64,000 nucleotides of DNA. It comes from Thioalkalivibrio nitratireducens DSM 14787. Lineage in GTDB: Bacteria > Pseudomonadota > Gammaproteobacteria > Ectothiorhodospirales > Ectothiorhodospiraceae. Below the pieces are notes generated by a model. The model was not told the origin of the DNA. It ran no database searches and was given only the letters and a program-made list of their open reading frames with translations. The stretch is from contig NC_019902.2 in assembly GCF_000321415.2 (NCBI RefSeq), positions 3,038,001-3,102,000 on the forward strand. The letters are read 5' to 3'. Positions 9,429-19,221 of the stretch are shown here, piece after piece. Both the position numbers and the translations under genes were made by a program. Positions within the stretch are counted from its first letter, which is position 1; each line of letters starts with the position of its first letter.

Positions 9429-10661
9429 TCAGGTGGCCGCGCGGCCGGGTTCCGGCTCGTCCGCGCGCGCACTGGCCAGAATCGAGTCGGCCCGGAACAT
9501 CGCCTTGATCCCGCGCAGCGCCTGGCGCGTGCGCTGCTCGTTCTCGATCAGGCTGAAACGCACGTGTGAGTCGCCGTAGTTACCGAACCCGACCCCCGGG
9601 GAGACCGCGACCTTGGCGTCGCGCAGCAGCTTCTTGGAAAACTCGAGCGACCCCAGCTCGCGGTAGGCGGAAGGAATCGGTGCCCAGACGAACATCGTCG
9701 CCTTCGGCTTCTCGACCCGCCAGCCGAGCGCGTTCAGCCCGTCGCAGAGGACATCGCGGCGGACACGATAGGTCTCGCAGATCTCCTGCACGCACTCCTG
9801 CGGGCCTTCCAGCGCCGCGATGGCCGCGACCTGGATCGGCGTGAACGTGCCGTAGTCGAGATAGGACTTCATCCGTGCCAATGCCGCGACCAGCATCGGG
9901 TTGCCGCACATGAATCCGATGCGCCAGCCCGGCATGTTGTAGGTCTTCGACAGCGTGTAGAACTCGACCGCGATCTCCTTGGCCCCCGGAACCTGGAGTA
10001 CCGACGGCGCCTTGTAGCCGTCGAACACGATCTCGGCATAGGCGAGGTCGTGCACCAGCCAGATGTGCTGTTCCCGGCAGATCCTGACCACGCGCTCGAA
10101 GAAATCAAGATCGACGCACTGGGTGCTCGGATTAGCCGGAAAGTTCAGGATCAGCATCTTCGGGCGCGGCCACGAGTCCTGGATCGCGCGGTGCAATTCG
10201 GCGAAGAAATCCACGTCCGGCGTCAGGGGCACATGACGGACGTCGGCCCCGGCGATCACGCAGCCGTAGGGGTGGATCGGATAGGCGGGATTCGGCACCA
10301 GCACGGCATCGCCAGGGCCCAGCGTCGCCAGCGCCAGGTGCGCGAGACCCTCCTTGGATCCGATGGTCACGATCGCCTCGGTCTCGGGATCCAGATCGAC
10401 GTCGTAGCGCGACTTGTACCAGCGCGTGATCGCACGGCGTAGGCGCGGAATGCCCTTCGACACCGAATACCGGTGGGTATCACCCCGCTGCGCGACCTCG
10501 ACGAGTTTGTCGACGATGTGTTGCGGCGTCGGCTGATCGGGGTTGCCCATGCCGAAATCGATGATGTCCTCGCCCCGGGCTCGTGCCTCGGCCTTCAACT
10601 GGTTCACGATGTTGAAGACATAGGGTGGAAGGCGCTCGATGCGGGGAAACACGTCGGTCAC
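9429..10661 (-). CDS. alaC: Alanine transaminase / AlaC-type aminotransferase
   Basis: Class I PLP aminotransferase making alanine from pyruvate and glutamate. 410 residues from GTG 10661, which has AGGA 8 nt upstream and begins [16 protein letters not shown], the usual N-terminus. The open frame upstream to 10931 lacks family sequence. PLP lysine is K239 in [12 protein letters not shown]. Other family motifs are NFPANPS and the substrate-binding arginine in the [16 protein letters not shown] segment. The tail after FRADS is Ala/Glu-rich. Lies 50 bp upstream of hom, an arrangement common in gammaproteobacteria. Confidence 0.94.
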   Translation of the reverse strand: MTDVFPRIERLPPYVFNIVNQLKAEARARGEDIIDFGMGNPDQPTPQHIVDKLVEVAQRGDTHRYSVSKGIPRLRRAITRWYKSRYDVDLDPETEAIVTIGSKEGLAHLALATLGPGDAVLVPNPAYPIHPYGCVIAGADVRHVPLTPDVDFFAELHRAIQDSWPRPKMLILNFPANPSTQCVDLDFFERVVRICREQHIWLVHDLAYAEIVFDGYKAPSVLQVPGAKEIAVEFYTLSKTYNMPGWRIGFMCGNPMLVAALARMKSYLDYGTFTPIQVAAIAALEGPQECVQEICETYRVRRDVLCDGLNALGWRVEKPKATMFVWAPIPSAYRELGSLEFSKKLLRDAKVAVSPGVGFGNYGDSHVRFSLIENEQRTRQALRGIKAMFRADSILASARADEPEPGRAAT

Positions 10662-10844
10662 GGAAGGGTTCCTGGTTCGGTAGTTGCGGCAGGTCGGGCA
10701 CGGGCGACCCCGGCACCAACCGAAACGGGACAAAGTATAACCCGCCCCTGCCCCTGTCAAACACCTGTGAACCTGCGTCGCAGAAAACCGTCGCGCCAGT
10801 GGTAGGACCTTGCCGCCCGCGGGCAATGCCTTTACCTTCGCGCC

Positions 10845-11243
10845 ATGCAGTTCACCCAGATCACCGCAGACGATCGCAACCTGATCACCGGCTATGCGCC
10901 CGATCACGTGGCGGTCAACGGGGTACGCCACACCGCTAGCCTGATCCTGCGTCCGAACCGCCTACTGACCGAATGGCCGGTTACCGGACTCGAGGCCCTG
11001 ACACCGGCGTCACTCGAATGGCTACACCCGGATCCACCCGAAATCCTGCTGATCGGCACCGGAACCTGCCAGGCGTTTCCGGAGCCCGCGCTCTGGACCC
11101 TGCTCCGTGAGCCGGGATGGGGGCTGGAGTTCATGGACACGGCCGCCGCCTGCCGCACCTATAACCTGATCATGGCCGAGGGCCGGACGGTTGCAGCCGC
11201 CCTGATCGTCGAATCAGGGGCGCGGGAGCAGCACGTCCTCTGA
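10845..11243 (+). CDS. Mth938/DUF498 domain protein
   Basis: Small soluble protein (132 residues) of the DUF498/Mth938 family, related to mitochondrial complex I assembly factor NDUFAF3. The bacterial role is not established. The core strand ILLIGTG and the preceding PEILL are typical, as is the end of the domain, [11 protein letters not shown]. Divergent from alaC and convergent with rpoS; its last 30 bp overlap the 3' end of rpoS on the opposite strand. Confidence 0.85.
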   Translation: MQFTQITADDRNLITGYAPDHVAVNGVRHTASLILRPNRLLTEWPVTGLEALTPASLEWLHPDPPEILLIGTGTCQAFPEPALWTLLREPGWGLEFMDTAAACRTYNLIMAEGRTVAAALIVESGAREQHVL

Positions 11244-12245
11244 CAGGCCCCGCGTCTTCAACAGGCGCCGCAGGCGCTTGAGCGCCTCCATCTGGATCTG
11301 GCGCACGCGCTCGCGGGTGACGCCGATCTCGGCCCCGACCTGTTCCAGCGTGCAGCGTTCGAAGCCGTGCAACCCGAAGCGCCGTACCAGCACCTCGCGC
11401 TGCTTCTGGTCGAGCTCTTCCAGCCACGCCGCAACCAGGTTGCGGATGTCCTCGTCCTCGAGCAGTGCCGACGGGCCTGCGGAATTCTCGTCGGGAAGAA
11501 TCTCGGTCAGCGAACGGTCGCCGTCGGGGCCGACCGCGATGTCGATCGATGTGGACGGTTCGGACATGGCCCTCAGGCGCTGAATCTCGGCTACCGGCTT
11601 GCCGAGCCGTGTCGCCAGTTCATCCTCGGTGGGCTCGCGCCCCAGCTCCTGCATCAACCCTCTGGCCACCTTGTTCTGCGCCCGGAGTTCCTTGCTCACA
11701 TGGACCGGGATCCGGATGGTGCGCCCCTGGTTCATCAGCGCTCGTTCGATGGTCTGACGAATCCACCAGGTCGCATAGGTCGAGAAGCGGAAACCGCGCT
11801 CGGGGTCGAACTTCTCCACCGCGTGCATCAGACCGAGATTCCCCTCCTCGATCAGGTCGAGCAGCGCGAGGCCGCGATTCATATAGCGGCGTGCGATCTT
11901 GACCACCAGGCGCAGATTGCATTCGATCATCCGCTGGCGGCCGGTCGGATCCCCGGCGCGCGCGAGGCGCGCGTAGTACACCTCTTCCTCGGGCGTAAGC
12001 AACGGGCGGAACTCGATATCGCGCAGGTAGAGCTGGATCGCGTCCAGCTCGGCGGGGCCCGCATCGTGCTGCCGCCGAACTCCTGTTTCCACGACGACCG
12101 GATCCAGCTCGATCCCCTCGGCTTCCTCGATGCTTTCAACCTCGGGGTCGACGGGGTCGGCCTCTTCCGCCTCCTGCAAGGCGTCCAGTTCCGGGTCTGT
12201 CAGATCGATGGAGGCTTGCTTCAGGAAGCGGTTCTGTGGGGGCAT
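11214..12245 (-). CDS. rpoS: RNA polymerase sigma factor RpoS
   Basis: Stationary-phase and general stress sigma factor, 343 residues. Acidic N-terminal stretch (1-60), then region 1.2 ([20 protein letters not shown]), region 2 with the core-binding and -10 helix ([19 protein letters not shown]), region 3 and a region 4 HTH ([19 protein letters not shown]). The spacing from nlpD (stop at 12278) and the gene order are as in other gammaproteobacteria, where an rpoS promoter often lies inside nlpD. I could not locate one with confidence here. Its 3' end overlaps a convergent gene by 30 bp, so the two transcripts can pair. Confidence 0.97.
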   Translation of the reverse strand: MPPQNRFLKQASIDLTDPELDALQEAEEADPVDPEVESIEEAEGIELDPVVVETGVRRQHDAGPAELDAIQLYLRDIEFRPLLTPEEEVYYARLARAGDPTGRQRMIECNLRLVVKIARRYMNRGLALLDLIEEGNLGLMHAVEKFDPERGFRFSTYATWWIRQTIERALMNQGRTIRIPVHVSKELRAQNKVARGLMQELGREPTEDELATRLGKPVAEIQRLRAMSEPSTSIDIAVGPDGDRSLTEILPDENSAGPSALLEDEDIRNLVAAWLEELDQKQREVLVRRFGLHGFERCTLEQVGAEIGVTRERVRQIQMEALKRLRRLLKTRGLSEDVLLPRP

Positions 12246-12277
12246 GGTTCAGACTTTCTCCAGCTGGATGCCAGCTT

Positions 12278-13093
12278 CTACCGCCGCGGCAAGAAACGTA
12301 TCGGGTCGACAGGAGTGCCGTCGACCCGGATTTCGAAATGCAGCATGGGACGTTCCGCCCCGGAGTCGCCGAGGCGTGCAATCCTGTCACCGCGTTGCAC
12401 CCGGTCGCCCTCGCGCACCAGCAGTTCCTCGTTGTGCCCGTAGGCACTGATGAAGCGGGCGTCGTGCTTGATGATGATAAGCCGGCCGTATCCGACCAGT
12501 CCACTGCCGGCGTATACGACCTCTCCACCGTTGGCGGCCCGAATCTCGTCACCACGTTCCCCGCCGATCGCAATCCCCCGGCGGCTCGCGGAACTGTTGG
12601 AGAACGCGCGCAGCACCGGGCCATCGGCCGGCCACTGCCACTGTGGCGATGTCACCGCTGCAGGCGTGGCGGAACGAGGCGGGGATTCGGGCGCAGCCGG
12701 AGTAGCCGCGCGCCGCTGCGACGGCTCGGGCGTGGGCGGCGGATCGGGGGTTCGGGATGCGGGCGCGGCCGATGGCTCGGAGTCCCGGGATGCGGGCGGG
12801 GGCGGGCTCGCCGCACGCGCCGGTTCCGGCCTGCTCGCCAGTGGGGCAGCACCGGCCAGCCGCAGGCGCTGCCCGGGGTAGATCAGGTACGGCGGCCCGA
12901 TTCCGTTGCGGCGGGCCACGTCCCGCCAGTCGAGTCCGTTCCGGGTGGAGATCCGGTACAGCGTTTCGCCGCGCTGGACCACGTGGGTATCGGCTGCAGG
13001 GGTCCGCGGTTCAGGCGCACGCGCTGCACACCCGGCCAGCCACGCGGCCAGAACACCGATTACGATCCCCCGGGTGACAGATCCGGTGCGCAT
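12278..13093 (-). CDS. nlpD: NlpD-like murein hydrolase activator lipoprotein
   Basis: Outer-membrane lipoprotein that activates an amidase in cell separation. 271 residues from ATG 13093 (MRTGSVTRG). Lipobox LAGC around residue 20, LysM domain (HVVQRGETLYRISTRNGLDW, about 36-80), a long Pro/Ala/Ser-rich linker, and a C-terminal M23/LytM domain. That domain lacks the zinc ligands of active M23 peptidases at the first positions (AIGGERGDEIRA), as in NlpD activators. The TGA of the upstream yqaA overlaps its ATG by one base (TGATG), which suggests translational coupling. Confidence 0.92.
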   Translation of the reverse strand: MRTGSVTRGIVIGVLAAWLAGCAARAPEPRTPAADTHVVQRGETLYRISTRNGLDWRDVARRNGIGPPYLIYPGQRLRLAGAAPLASRPEPARAASPPPPASRDSEPSAAPASRTPDPPPTPEPSQRRAATPAAPESPPRSATPAAVTSPQWQWPADGPVLRAFSNSSASRRGIAIGGERGDEIRAANGGEVVYAGSGLVGYGRLIIIKHDARFISAYGHNEELLVREGDRVQRGDRIARLGDSGAERPMLHFEIRVDGTPVDPIRFLPRR

Positions 13094-13677
13094 CAGTCCA
13101 TGAAGGTCAGGTAGGCCATGATCGCCACAAGTACGAAGACCGAAAACCAGCCCAGGCGTTCCATGTAGGGGCGGAGATGGCGGTCTGCGTGCGGTCCGAG
13201 CCAGGCCATCAGCAGGCTCACCGCGAAGAACCGGGAACCCCGACCGATCAACGATGCGAGCAGAAAGGGCAACAGCGGCATCGCCAGCGCTCCGGCGGTG
13301 ATGGTGAACAGCTTGTACGGGATGGGCGAGAAGCCCGCGATCAGCACGATCCAGACGCCCCAGACCGCGAACCATTCCTTGGCCAGCGCCATGCGCTCGC
13401 CGTAGCCGGCCTCCACGATCCAGGGCGAGACCAGTTCGTACGCCAGCGCGCCAATCAGGTAGCCCAGCACACCACCGAGCACCGAAAACAGCGTGGTCAG
13501 GGCCGCGAGCCGCATCCCTTCGCGGGGACGCGCGGCGGCCATCGGCGCCAGCATCACGTCGGGCGGAACCGGAAAGAACGACGACTCGGCAAACGACAGC
13601 GCAGCGAGATAGCGCGGCGCATGGCGGTGCCGCGACCAGCCCATCACCCGGTCATACAGGGGCTCGAAAATCTTCAT
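13093..13677 (-). CDS. yqaA: YqaA family (DedA-like) inner-membrane protein
   Basis: 194-residue membrane protein of the SNARE-associated/DedA-related YqaA family, with about four hydrophobic segments (near residues 25-45, 60-85, 105-135 and 170-190). The conserved motif [14 protein letters not shown] and the N-terminal [15 protein letters not shown] loop are clear. The family may move or flip lipids; the exact substrate is unknown. Overlaps pcm by 4 nt (ATGA) and nlpD by 1 nt, so it is inside the surE-to-rpoS operon. Confidence 0.9.
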   Translation of the reverse strand: MKIFEPLYDRVMGWSRHRHAPRYLAALSFAESSFFPVPPDVMLAPMAAARPREGMRLAALTTLFSVLGGVLGYLIGALAYELVSPWIVEAGYGERMALAKEWFAVWGVWIVLIAGFSPIPYKLFTITAGALAMPLLPFLLASLIGRGSRFFAVSLLMAWLGPHADRHLRPYMERLGWFSVFVLVAIMAYLTFMD

Positions 13678-14339
13678 GACTCGGCACCCGACAGCATCGG
13701 TACGAAACAGACCGTGTCGAGCAGGTCGCGTACATAGGCCTCCTCGGTATGCGTGTAGCGCACCAGCTGCTGGCGCCCGTCCGGCCCCTCGACCGGTGCC
13801 ACCAGCCGCCCTCCGGGCGCCAGCTGGGTCAGCAACTCGTGAGGGATATCACGCGGGGCAGCCGTGAGCAGGATACCGTCGAATGGCCCCCGGGCCGGCC
13901 AGCCTTCACCACCGTCGCCATGACGCAGGCTGACATTGTTGATCTTCAACCGGCTGAGCAGTTCCCGCGCGCTGCGGCTCAAGGCCAGGATCCGTTCCAC
14001 CGAATACACGCGCTCGCAAAGTTGCGCCAGCACCGCAGCCTGGTAGCCAGAGCCGGTTCCGACCTCGAGCACGGTACGCAGGGGGCCGTATTCGAGCAGG
14101 GCCTCGGTCATCCGGGCAACGATGTAGGGCTGGGAAACGGTCTGCCGGTACCCGATCGGCAGCGCGATGTTCTCGTAGGCTCGATGCACCAGCGCCTCCT
14201 CGACGAACAGGTGCCGCGGTACGGCGCGAACGGCCTCGAGCACTGCCGGATCACGGATTCCCAGTTGCGAGAGTTGTGCGATCAGGCGATCGCGCGCACG
14301 CTGCGAGGTCAGACCCGCGCCGGCGACATCAAGACCCAC
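13674..14339 (-). CDS. pcm: Protein-L-isoaspartate O-methyltransferase
   Basis: Repairs age-damaged proteins by methylating isoaspartyl residues with S-adenosylmethionine. 221 residues. Family motif [23 protein letters not shown]-binding motif [17 protein letters not shown] and post-motif [11 protein letters not shown] are present. Its first 11 bp overlap the end of surE and its last 4 bp overlap yqaA. Pairing with surE and rpoS fits a stationary-phase survival operon. Confidence 0.97.
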   Translation of the reverse strand: MGLDVAGAGLTSQRARDRLIAQLSQLGIRDPAVLEAVRAVPRHLFVEEALVHRAYENIALPIGYRQTVSQPYIVARMTEALLEYGPLRTVLEVGTGSGYQAAVLAQLCERVYSVERILALSRSARELLSRLKINNVSLRHGDGGEGWPARGPFDGILLTAAPRDIPHELLTQLAPGGRLVAPVEGPDGRQQLVRYTHTEEAYVRDLLDTVCFVPMLSGAES

Positions 14340-15087
14340 GCGCGTTCCCCTCCAGCCAGCGGCCCACGGTATCGATCGCCTCGAACTGCGTCAGGTCGAC
14401 TTGGATCGGCGTGACCGATACGAACCCCTCGCGAACCGCGAAGAAATCGGTCCCGGGCCCTGCGTCCTGTTCCGGACCGGACGGCCCGACCCAGTAGATC
14501 GGCCGCCCGCGCGGATCCTGGGCCTGCACCACGGGCTCCGATTTGTGCCGGTGCCCCAGGCGCGTTGCGTGTACCCCCCGGATCTTCTCATGTGGCAGGT
14601 CGGGCACGTTCACGTTCAGGATCGTGGCCGCCGGAAGCGGCACCAGGCGCAACCGGTCGAGCAGTTCCAGCACGACTCGGGCAGCGGCCTCGTAATGTTG
14701 CATCCGGGGGCCTACCAGGGATACCGCGATCGCGGGCAACCCCAGGAACCGCCCCTCCATTGCCGCGGCCACGGTTCCCGAATAGAGCACGTCGTCACCC
14801 ATGTTCGCGCCGGCATTGATTCCCGATATCACCAGGTCCGGCTCCTGATCGAGCAGCCCGGTGATGGCGAGATGGACGCAGTCCGTGGGTGTGCCATCGA
14901 CCGCGATGTCGCCATTCTCGAACTCCTGGATGCGCAGCGGATGAACCAGCGTCAGACTGTTGCTGGCGCCGCTTCGGTCCCGGTCGGGTGCCACCACGCG
15001 CACCTCCGCAACCTGGCGCAGATACCGAGCCAGGCACTGGATACCGGGTGCATAGATACCATCGTCATTACTGACCAGGATGCGCAT
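14329..15087 (-). CDS. surE: 5'/3'-nucleotidase SurE
   Basis: Metal-dependent nucleoside monophosphatase that also acts on short polyphosphate. 252 residues from ATG 15087 ([15 protein letters not shown]), whose ND-D metal motif is the family N-terminus. The frame is open nine codons further upstream to a GTG. Other conserved parts are [17 protein letters not shown] and [10 protein letters not shown]. First gene of the surE-pcm-yqaA-nlpD-rpoS run. A TATATT on the minus strand about 35 bp upstream (15122-15117) could be its -10 element. Confidence 0.97.
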   Translation of the reverse strand: MRILVSNDDGIYAPGIQCLARYLRQVAEVRVVAPDRDRSGASNSLTLVHPLRIQEFENGDIAVDGTPTDCVHLAITGLLDQEPDLVISGINAGANMGDDVLYSGTVAAAMEGRFLGLPAIAVSLVGPRMQHYEAAARVVLELLDRLRLVPLPAATILNVNVPDLPHEKIRGVHATRLGHRHKSEPVVQAQDPRGRPIYWVGPSGPEQDAGPGTDFFAVREGFVSVTPIQVDLTQFEAIDTVGRWLEGNARGS

Positions 15088-15301
15088 GGGCGAACAAATG
15101 CGGGAGCGGGGCACCTAATATACTGGAAACGGCCGCGCCTGCGCCCACCGCTACGCCATGCGCCAACGCCGGCCGGCCCACGACCGACTCACCGGACCGT
15201 AGGCACCGACGCTGCCCGGACCGGCATCGGCAATCGACCGGCGGACGCCGGCCCACGCACGCGACCCTGGATTCCCGGCGGTTGCAGGCCAGGAACACAG
15301 G

Positions 15302-15847
15302 ATGACCTCGGAAGAAGACCCCAACGACATCGGGCACTTTCTGCGCGCCATCGGAGACGTGCGACGCCTGGATCATGATCGCGCGGAGATTCGGCGCCCT
15401 GTGCCGCGCAGCGTCGCCCGCAAGCGCCGGGAAGACGAGGCGGCGGTGATGCACGACCTGCTCAGCGACCCGGTAAACGCCACGGACCTGCAGCCCGGCG
15501 ACGAACTGCGGTTCGTACGCCCCGGGGTCGGCCGCCGCGTGTTCCGCAATTTGCGGCGCGGGCACTACCGGATCCAGGACGAGCTGGATCTGCACGGTCT
15601 GTTCGCGAGTGAAGCACGGCGCACGGTCGCGGCATTCCTCGCCGAGGCCCGAACACACCACCGCCTCTGTGTCCGGATCGTGCACGGCAAGGGCCTGAGA
15701 TCACGGCAGCAGGGCCCGGTCCTGAAGGGGCTGCTCGATCACTGGCTGCGCCAGCGCGATGATGTGCTGGCATTCTGTTCAGCCCTGCCCGCAGACGGCG
15801 GCACCGGGGCGGTCTACGTGCTCATCCGGCGCCCGCCAAGGCCCTGA
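15302..15847 (+). CDS. Smr-domain protein (YdaL/SmrA-like)
   Basis: 181-residue cytosolic protein. The N-terminal third is basic and without a known domain. The C-terminal Smr domain (about 95-180) has the LDLHG start, the HGKGLRS motif and the GTGAVYVLI end. Smr domains in this family nick or cut nucleic acid; stand-alone forms have endonuclease activity, and some act on RNA at stalled ribosomes. Divergent from surE; the target here is unknown. Confidence 0.88.
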   Translation: MTSEEDPNDIGHFLRAIGDVRRLDHDRAEIRRPVPRSVARKRREDEAAVMHDLLSDPVNATDLQPGDELRFVRPGVGRRVFRNLRRGHYRIQDELDLHGLFASEARRTVAAFLAEARTHHRLCVRIVHGKGLRSRQQGPVLKGLLDHWLRQRDDVLAFCSALPADGGTGAVYVLIRRPPRP

Positions 15848-15957
15848 TGCCGCACCCTGCGACCCCGCGCGCAGTTTCCGCGGGCGCGCTCGGCGATCAT
15901 TGCACCATGTTCCGGATCCCCTTAGTGTAGTGGTGCCCGCGACGGCGAGGCCCGAGT

Positions 15958-15971
15958 CCGGCGAAAGCCGG
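15958..15971 (+). other. GNRA-type hairpin in the leader of the haem-protein gene
   Basis: A 5-bp GC stem closed by a GAAA tetraloop (CCGGC-GAAA-GCCGG) lies about 95 bp upstream of the next gene, in a 216-bp gap. The surrounding sequence can pair further (CGAC near 15940 with GTCG near 15984). I compared it by eye with GEMM, fluoride and cobalamin riboswitch cores and found no match. Confidence 0.25.
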
Positions 15972-16063
15972 GGGGAAGCACTCGTCGGCGCAAGGATTTT
16001 CGACGCAGCTTTGCTGGAAACGGATACAGTACCAACGGATTCAGACGACCAAGGGCGAACCTT

Positions 16064-16642
16064 ATGAACACCGATCGCAGCAGATGGACTCTCGCGCCCC
16101 TGGCGCTTGCATTCGCCGTGGCCACCTCCGCACACGCCGGCCAGGACATCGAGGATCGTATCCAGGCGAGCCAGGCCGCGATCCAGACCTTTGCGGCCGC
16201 CCTGCAGGGCGAACTCATGGCCGGGATGGAGGCAGGCGGCCCGGTGGCGGCGATCGATGTCTGCCGCCAGCGGGCACCCGAAATCGCAGCCGAGATTTCC
16301 GCCGAGACCGGCTGGGACGTGGGACGCACCAGCCTGAAACTGCGCAACCCCGACAATGCGCCCGACGATTGGGAACGCGCGGTACTGGAAGACTTCGACA
16401 GCCGCCGCGCCGAGGGCACTCCGGCAGCCGAACTGTATCGCCACGAGGTCGTCGAAGACGGCGACGAGAAGGCGTTCCGGTTCATGCGTGCGATTCCGAC
16501 CGCCGGCCTCTGCCTCACCTGCCACGGCGAAGTCGGAGGCGACATCCAGCACGCACTGGAACGGCTGTATCCGGAGGATCAGGCAACGGGTTACGCAGAG
16601 GGCGACGTCAGGGGCGCCTTCACCGTCATCCAGCGCATGTGA
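16064..16642 (+). CDS. Secreted DUF3365 (Tll0287-like) haem protein
   Basis: 192-residue periplasmic protein with a signal peptide (about 1-25, ending SAHA). It has the DUF3365 fold: an N-terminal helix pair with a conserved Cys (AIDVCRQRAPEIA), the LRNPDNAPDDWE motif, and one haem-binding CLTCHG near the C-terminus. Tll0287-like proteins bind a c-type haem with an unusual cysteine ligand and are thought to sense redox state or gas. No partner gene is fused; the neighbouring LOV gene is on the same strand 170 bp downstream. Confidence 0.85.
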   Translation: MNTDRSRWTLAPLALAFAVATSAHAGQDIEDRIQASQAAIQTFAAALQGELMAGMEAGGPVAAIDVCRQRAPEIAAEISAETGWDVGRTSLKLRNPDNAPDDWERAVLEDFDSRRAEGTPAAELYRHEVVEDGDEKAFRFMRAIPTAGLCLTCHGEVGGDIQHALERLYPEDQATGYAEGDVRGAFTVIQRM

Positions 16643-16812
16643 TGCACAGCCCGGACGGCAGCAGGGTCTTTCCGGGGCCGCGGTTCCCGCGGCCCTGACC
16701 GTTCGTACCGCGTCGCATGCACGGCCTGTTCCGGATGGCCCACTCGTGACCCGAAGCCTGTCGACGGAAGCAACGTGCCGACTCCGGCCACAGGCCGGGA
16801 GCACCGCGTAAC

Positions 16813-17265
16813 ATGACCCGGACCATCGATGCCGAATTGCTTGCGCTGGCCGTCGACGTCTCGAACGACGGCATCGTGATCGCCGAGCAGGAAGGCCACG
16901 ACAATATCCTGATCTACGTGAACCGGGCGTTCGAGGAACTGACCGGCTACGGCCGCGACGAGATCCTGTACCGCGACTGCCGCTTCCTGCAGGGGACCGA
17001 CACCGACCAGGAAGGCGTGCGCGAGATCCGCGCGGCCCTCGACGCGGGAAGGCCCTGCCGCGTGGTGCTGCGCAACTACCGCAAGGACGGCTCGATGTTC
17101 TGGAACGAGTTGTCGATCACGCCCGTGTATAACGACGACGATCAACTCACCTACTACATCGGGATTCAGAAGGACATCACCGGCCGGATCGCCGCCGAGC
17201 AACGCGCAGACCGCGCGGAGCAGGCGCTGGCTGCCACCCGCGGCGAGGCCGGCACCCAGGACTGA
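16813..17265 (+). CDS. Short LOV blue-light photoreceptor
   Basis: 150-residue cytosolic flavin-binding PAS/LOV domain without an output domain. The photoactive motif reads YRDCRFLQ, with the adduct-forming cysteine at C56. Further flavin-contacting motifs LRNYRKDGSMFWNELSITP and YYIGIQKDIT are complete, and a C-terminal helix (about 125-148) follows. It closely resembles, from memory, the stand-alone LOV proteins of Pseudomonas putida (PpSB1-LOV type), which also have Asp before the cysteine rather than Asn. Signalling probably runs through dimer rearrangement of the terminal helices to an unknown partner. The ribosome-binding site is weak. Confidence 0.9.
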   Translation: MTRTIDAELLALAVDVSNDGIVIAEQEGHDNILIYVNRAFEELTGYGRDEILYRDCRFLQGTDTDQEGVREIRAALDAGRPCRVVLRNYRKDGSMFWNELSITPVYNDDDQLTYYIGIQKDITGRIAAEQRADRAEQALAATRGEAGTQD

Positions 17266-17464
17266 CACCCGGCGACGAGCGGTCCCGTAGCCGACCCCCT
17301 CCGCGACCGGTGACTCCCCCGCGACAACGTTTCGCCCTGCCCGCGTGACCTGCCGCCCCCGGGGCGTGCACCGGGAAAGCGCCGACCTGACCAGGCTTGA
17401 TCAAAGAACCTGGGCGAATCCCGTGAGCACTGCGGCGATTGCTCGAGCGATTATTGCTCGCGGA

Positions 17465-18514
17465 TTACGCAGACGGGTCGGAGCGGGCGGTCTCGGCGAG
17501 ATGGGCGATCGCTTCGGCGACGCCGGTCGCGTATTCGCCGGGGCCCAGCTCGATTTCCAACTGCAGCATGTCGGGTTCAAGCCAGGCCCAGGCAAGGTTT
17601 CGGGGTCGAAGCCGCAGTGGCCGCCGGGCCGGGTCCAGGCCCTCGCGTTCAAGGCCGTCGGCGAGGTCCCGGAGTGCGCCGGCCACCTCGCGTTCCAGAG
17701 CCAGCGCCTCGCCATCGCTGCCCGGCCCGCCCCGACCCCAGAGAGGCCCGGTCGGGTGGATCTCAAGCCGAGCGCAGCGTGCCTCCAGTTCCGCGTCGAC
17801 CACCGGCACCGGGAACACGCTCCCCCGCCCGTCCAGATTGGCCAGGTCGCCGGCCAGCAGCCGGTCCCAAGTTCCTTCGCGGACCCGCCGGCCCAGCACT
17901 TCGTTGAAGATCGCCGCCCGGGCCGCCGAAAGATACAGGCCGCGCTGGTTGCGACTGCGCGGACGGGTCCGGCCGGCGAACCAGGCCCGCGCGCGTTCCA
18001 GGTTGGCATGCCCGAAGCGCTGTTCGCCGAAATAGGCCGGCAGCCCCCGCTCGCGGATCCGTCCGAGCAGTGCGTCCGCGGCCTGCCGGTCGCCCCGGAC
18101 TGCGCGCAGCCGCAGCCGGAAGCGGTTGCCCCGCAGATGGCCGGTCTTCAGCTTGCGGGCATGGCGCCGGCGATCGAGGATTTCCACCCCGTCCGGAACC
18201 GTGCCGTTCCAGTCCGGCTCCTGCCGCCCGGCCAAGTCGACGCTGAACCACTGGGTGGTAACCGCAAGGCGGTCCTTGCGCCCGGCATAGCCGACCGCAA
18301 CGCGCGCCACGCCTGCGGCACGCGCAAGCCATTCGGCCACGTCCTCGGTGTTCCGGCCCACCTTGCGTATCTGCAGCCAGACATGCGTGCCCTCGCCGGA
18401 GGGCTGCGTCGCCGGGATCTCGTCAACCACGAAATCCTCCGGGCACGCCTTGATGCGCGCCAGCAGCGGCAGGCCCCAGGGATACACGCGTCCATCCGAC
18501 TCGGCCCCGCTCAT
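17465..18514 (-). CDS. truD: tRNA pseudouridine(13) synthase TruD
   Basis: Isomerises U13 in tRNA. 349 residues from ATG 18514 (MSGAESDGR). Catalytic aspartate D81 in GYAGRKDRLAVTTQWF, the N-terminal motif EDFVVDEIP and the RGNRFRLRLR segment are all present. Last gene of the mrcB-to-truD run; its ATG overlaps the tsaB stop (ATGA). In many gammaproteobacteria truD sits beside surE; here it lies 2.4 kb away in another operon. Convergent with the LOV gene. Confidence 0.95.
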   Translation of the reverse strand: MSGAESDGRVYPWGLPLLARIKACPEDFVVDEIPATQPSGEGTHVWLQIRKVGRNTEDVAEWLARAAGVARVAVGYAGRKDRLAVTTQWFSVDLAGRQEPDWNGTVPDGVEILDRRRHARKLKTGHLRGNRFRLRLRAVRGDRQAADALLGRIRERGLPAYFGEQRFGHANLERARAWFAGRTRPRSRNQRGLYLSAARAAIFNEVLGRRVREGTWDRLLAGDLANLDGRGSVFPVPVVDAELEARCARLEIHPTGPLWGRGGPGSDGEALALEREVAGALRDLADGLEREGLDPARRPLRLRPRNLAWAWLEPDMLQLEIELGPGEYATGVAEAIAHLAETARSDPSA

Positions 18515-19221
18515 CCGCGGAATTCCGTACCGCCAGCTGCGCTGGCGGTCTTTGGCTCCGCGACCCGGTCGCGCAGGTAGACGGGCTGCGCACGTTCCGC
18601 GCTCACGGCTCCGCCCCGGGCATACGCTGCCGCGCCCAGCAACGCGACCTCCCGGGCACAGGGCAGTGCCGCGGGGTCGACGTCGGCATCCGCGAGCCCC
18701 AGATCCCGCAGCACCTCGGTACACAATGCCGCGCCACTACCCAGCGCCATGCGCCGCGGCCGGCTCCAGGAGACCCGGACCCGGTCGGGCGCACTAATCC
18801 GTTCCTCGCCCGACACCACCAGGCCGTCCGGACCGACCTCCAGCAGCGCCCAGTAGACTTCCGCCATCCGCGCATCCAGCAGCGCCAGGATCTCCTCCGC
18901 TCCGCGGTCGGCGCCCTGCTGGGCCAAGGCGGCCAGGGTGGATACCGGCACCACCGGCCGATCGATCGCGAAGGCGAGCCCCTGTGCGACCCCGAGGCCC
19001 AGCCGCACCCCGGTAAAGGCTCCGGGCCCACGGCCCACAGCGACCGCATCGAGCTGTGTCGGCGCCAGGCCCGCCTCGGCCAGCAGCCGGTCGACCTGGT
19101 TCAGGATCAGCTCCCCGTGGCGCCGTGCGGCGCTTCGCTCCAGCAGCCAGCGCAGATCGCCGTCGAGCCACAGGGCCGCCGAACACGCCTCGGTGGCCGT
19201 CTCCAGCGCGATCAGGCGCAT
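18511..19221 (-). CDS. tsaB: tRNA threonylcarbamoyladenosine biosynthesis protein TsaB
   Basis: Partner of TsaD in transferring the threonylcarbamoyl group to A37 of ANN-decoding tRNAs. 236 residues from ATG 19221 (MRLIALETATEACSAAL). The actin-like ATPase-fold motifs GRGPGAFTGVRLG and RRHGELIL are clear. Overlaps the helicase gene by 10 bp upstream and truD by 4 bp downstream, so two tRNA modification genes are translationally coupled. Confidence 0.94.
   Translation of the reverse strand: MRLIALETATEACSAALWLDGDLRWLLERSAARRHGELILNQVDRLLAEAGLAPTQLDAVAVGRGPGAFTGVRLGLGVAQGLAFAIDRPVVPVSTLAALAQQGADRGAEEILALLDARMAEVYWALLEVGPDGLVVSGEERISAPDRVRVSWSRPRRMALGSGAALCTEVLRDLGLADADVDPAALPCAREVALLGAAAYARGGAVSAERAQPVYLRDRVAEPKTASAAGGTEFRG

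Noticed and set aside
15900-16063. Cyclic-di-GMP (GEMM) or fluoride riboswitch upstream of the haem protein
   Set aside because: Only a generic GNRA hairpin and a GGCGCAAGG string resemble parts of these; core conserved segments are missing.
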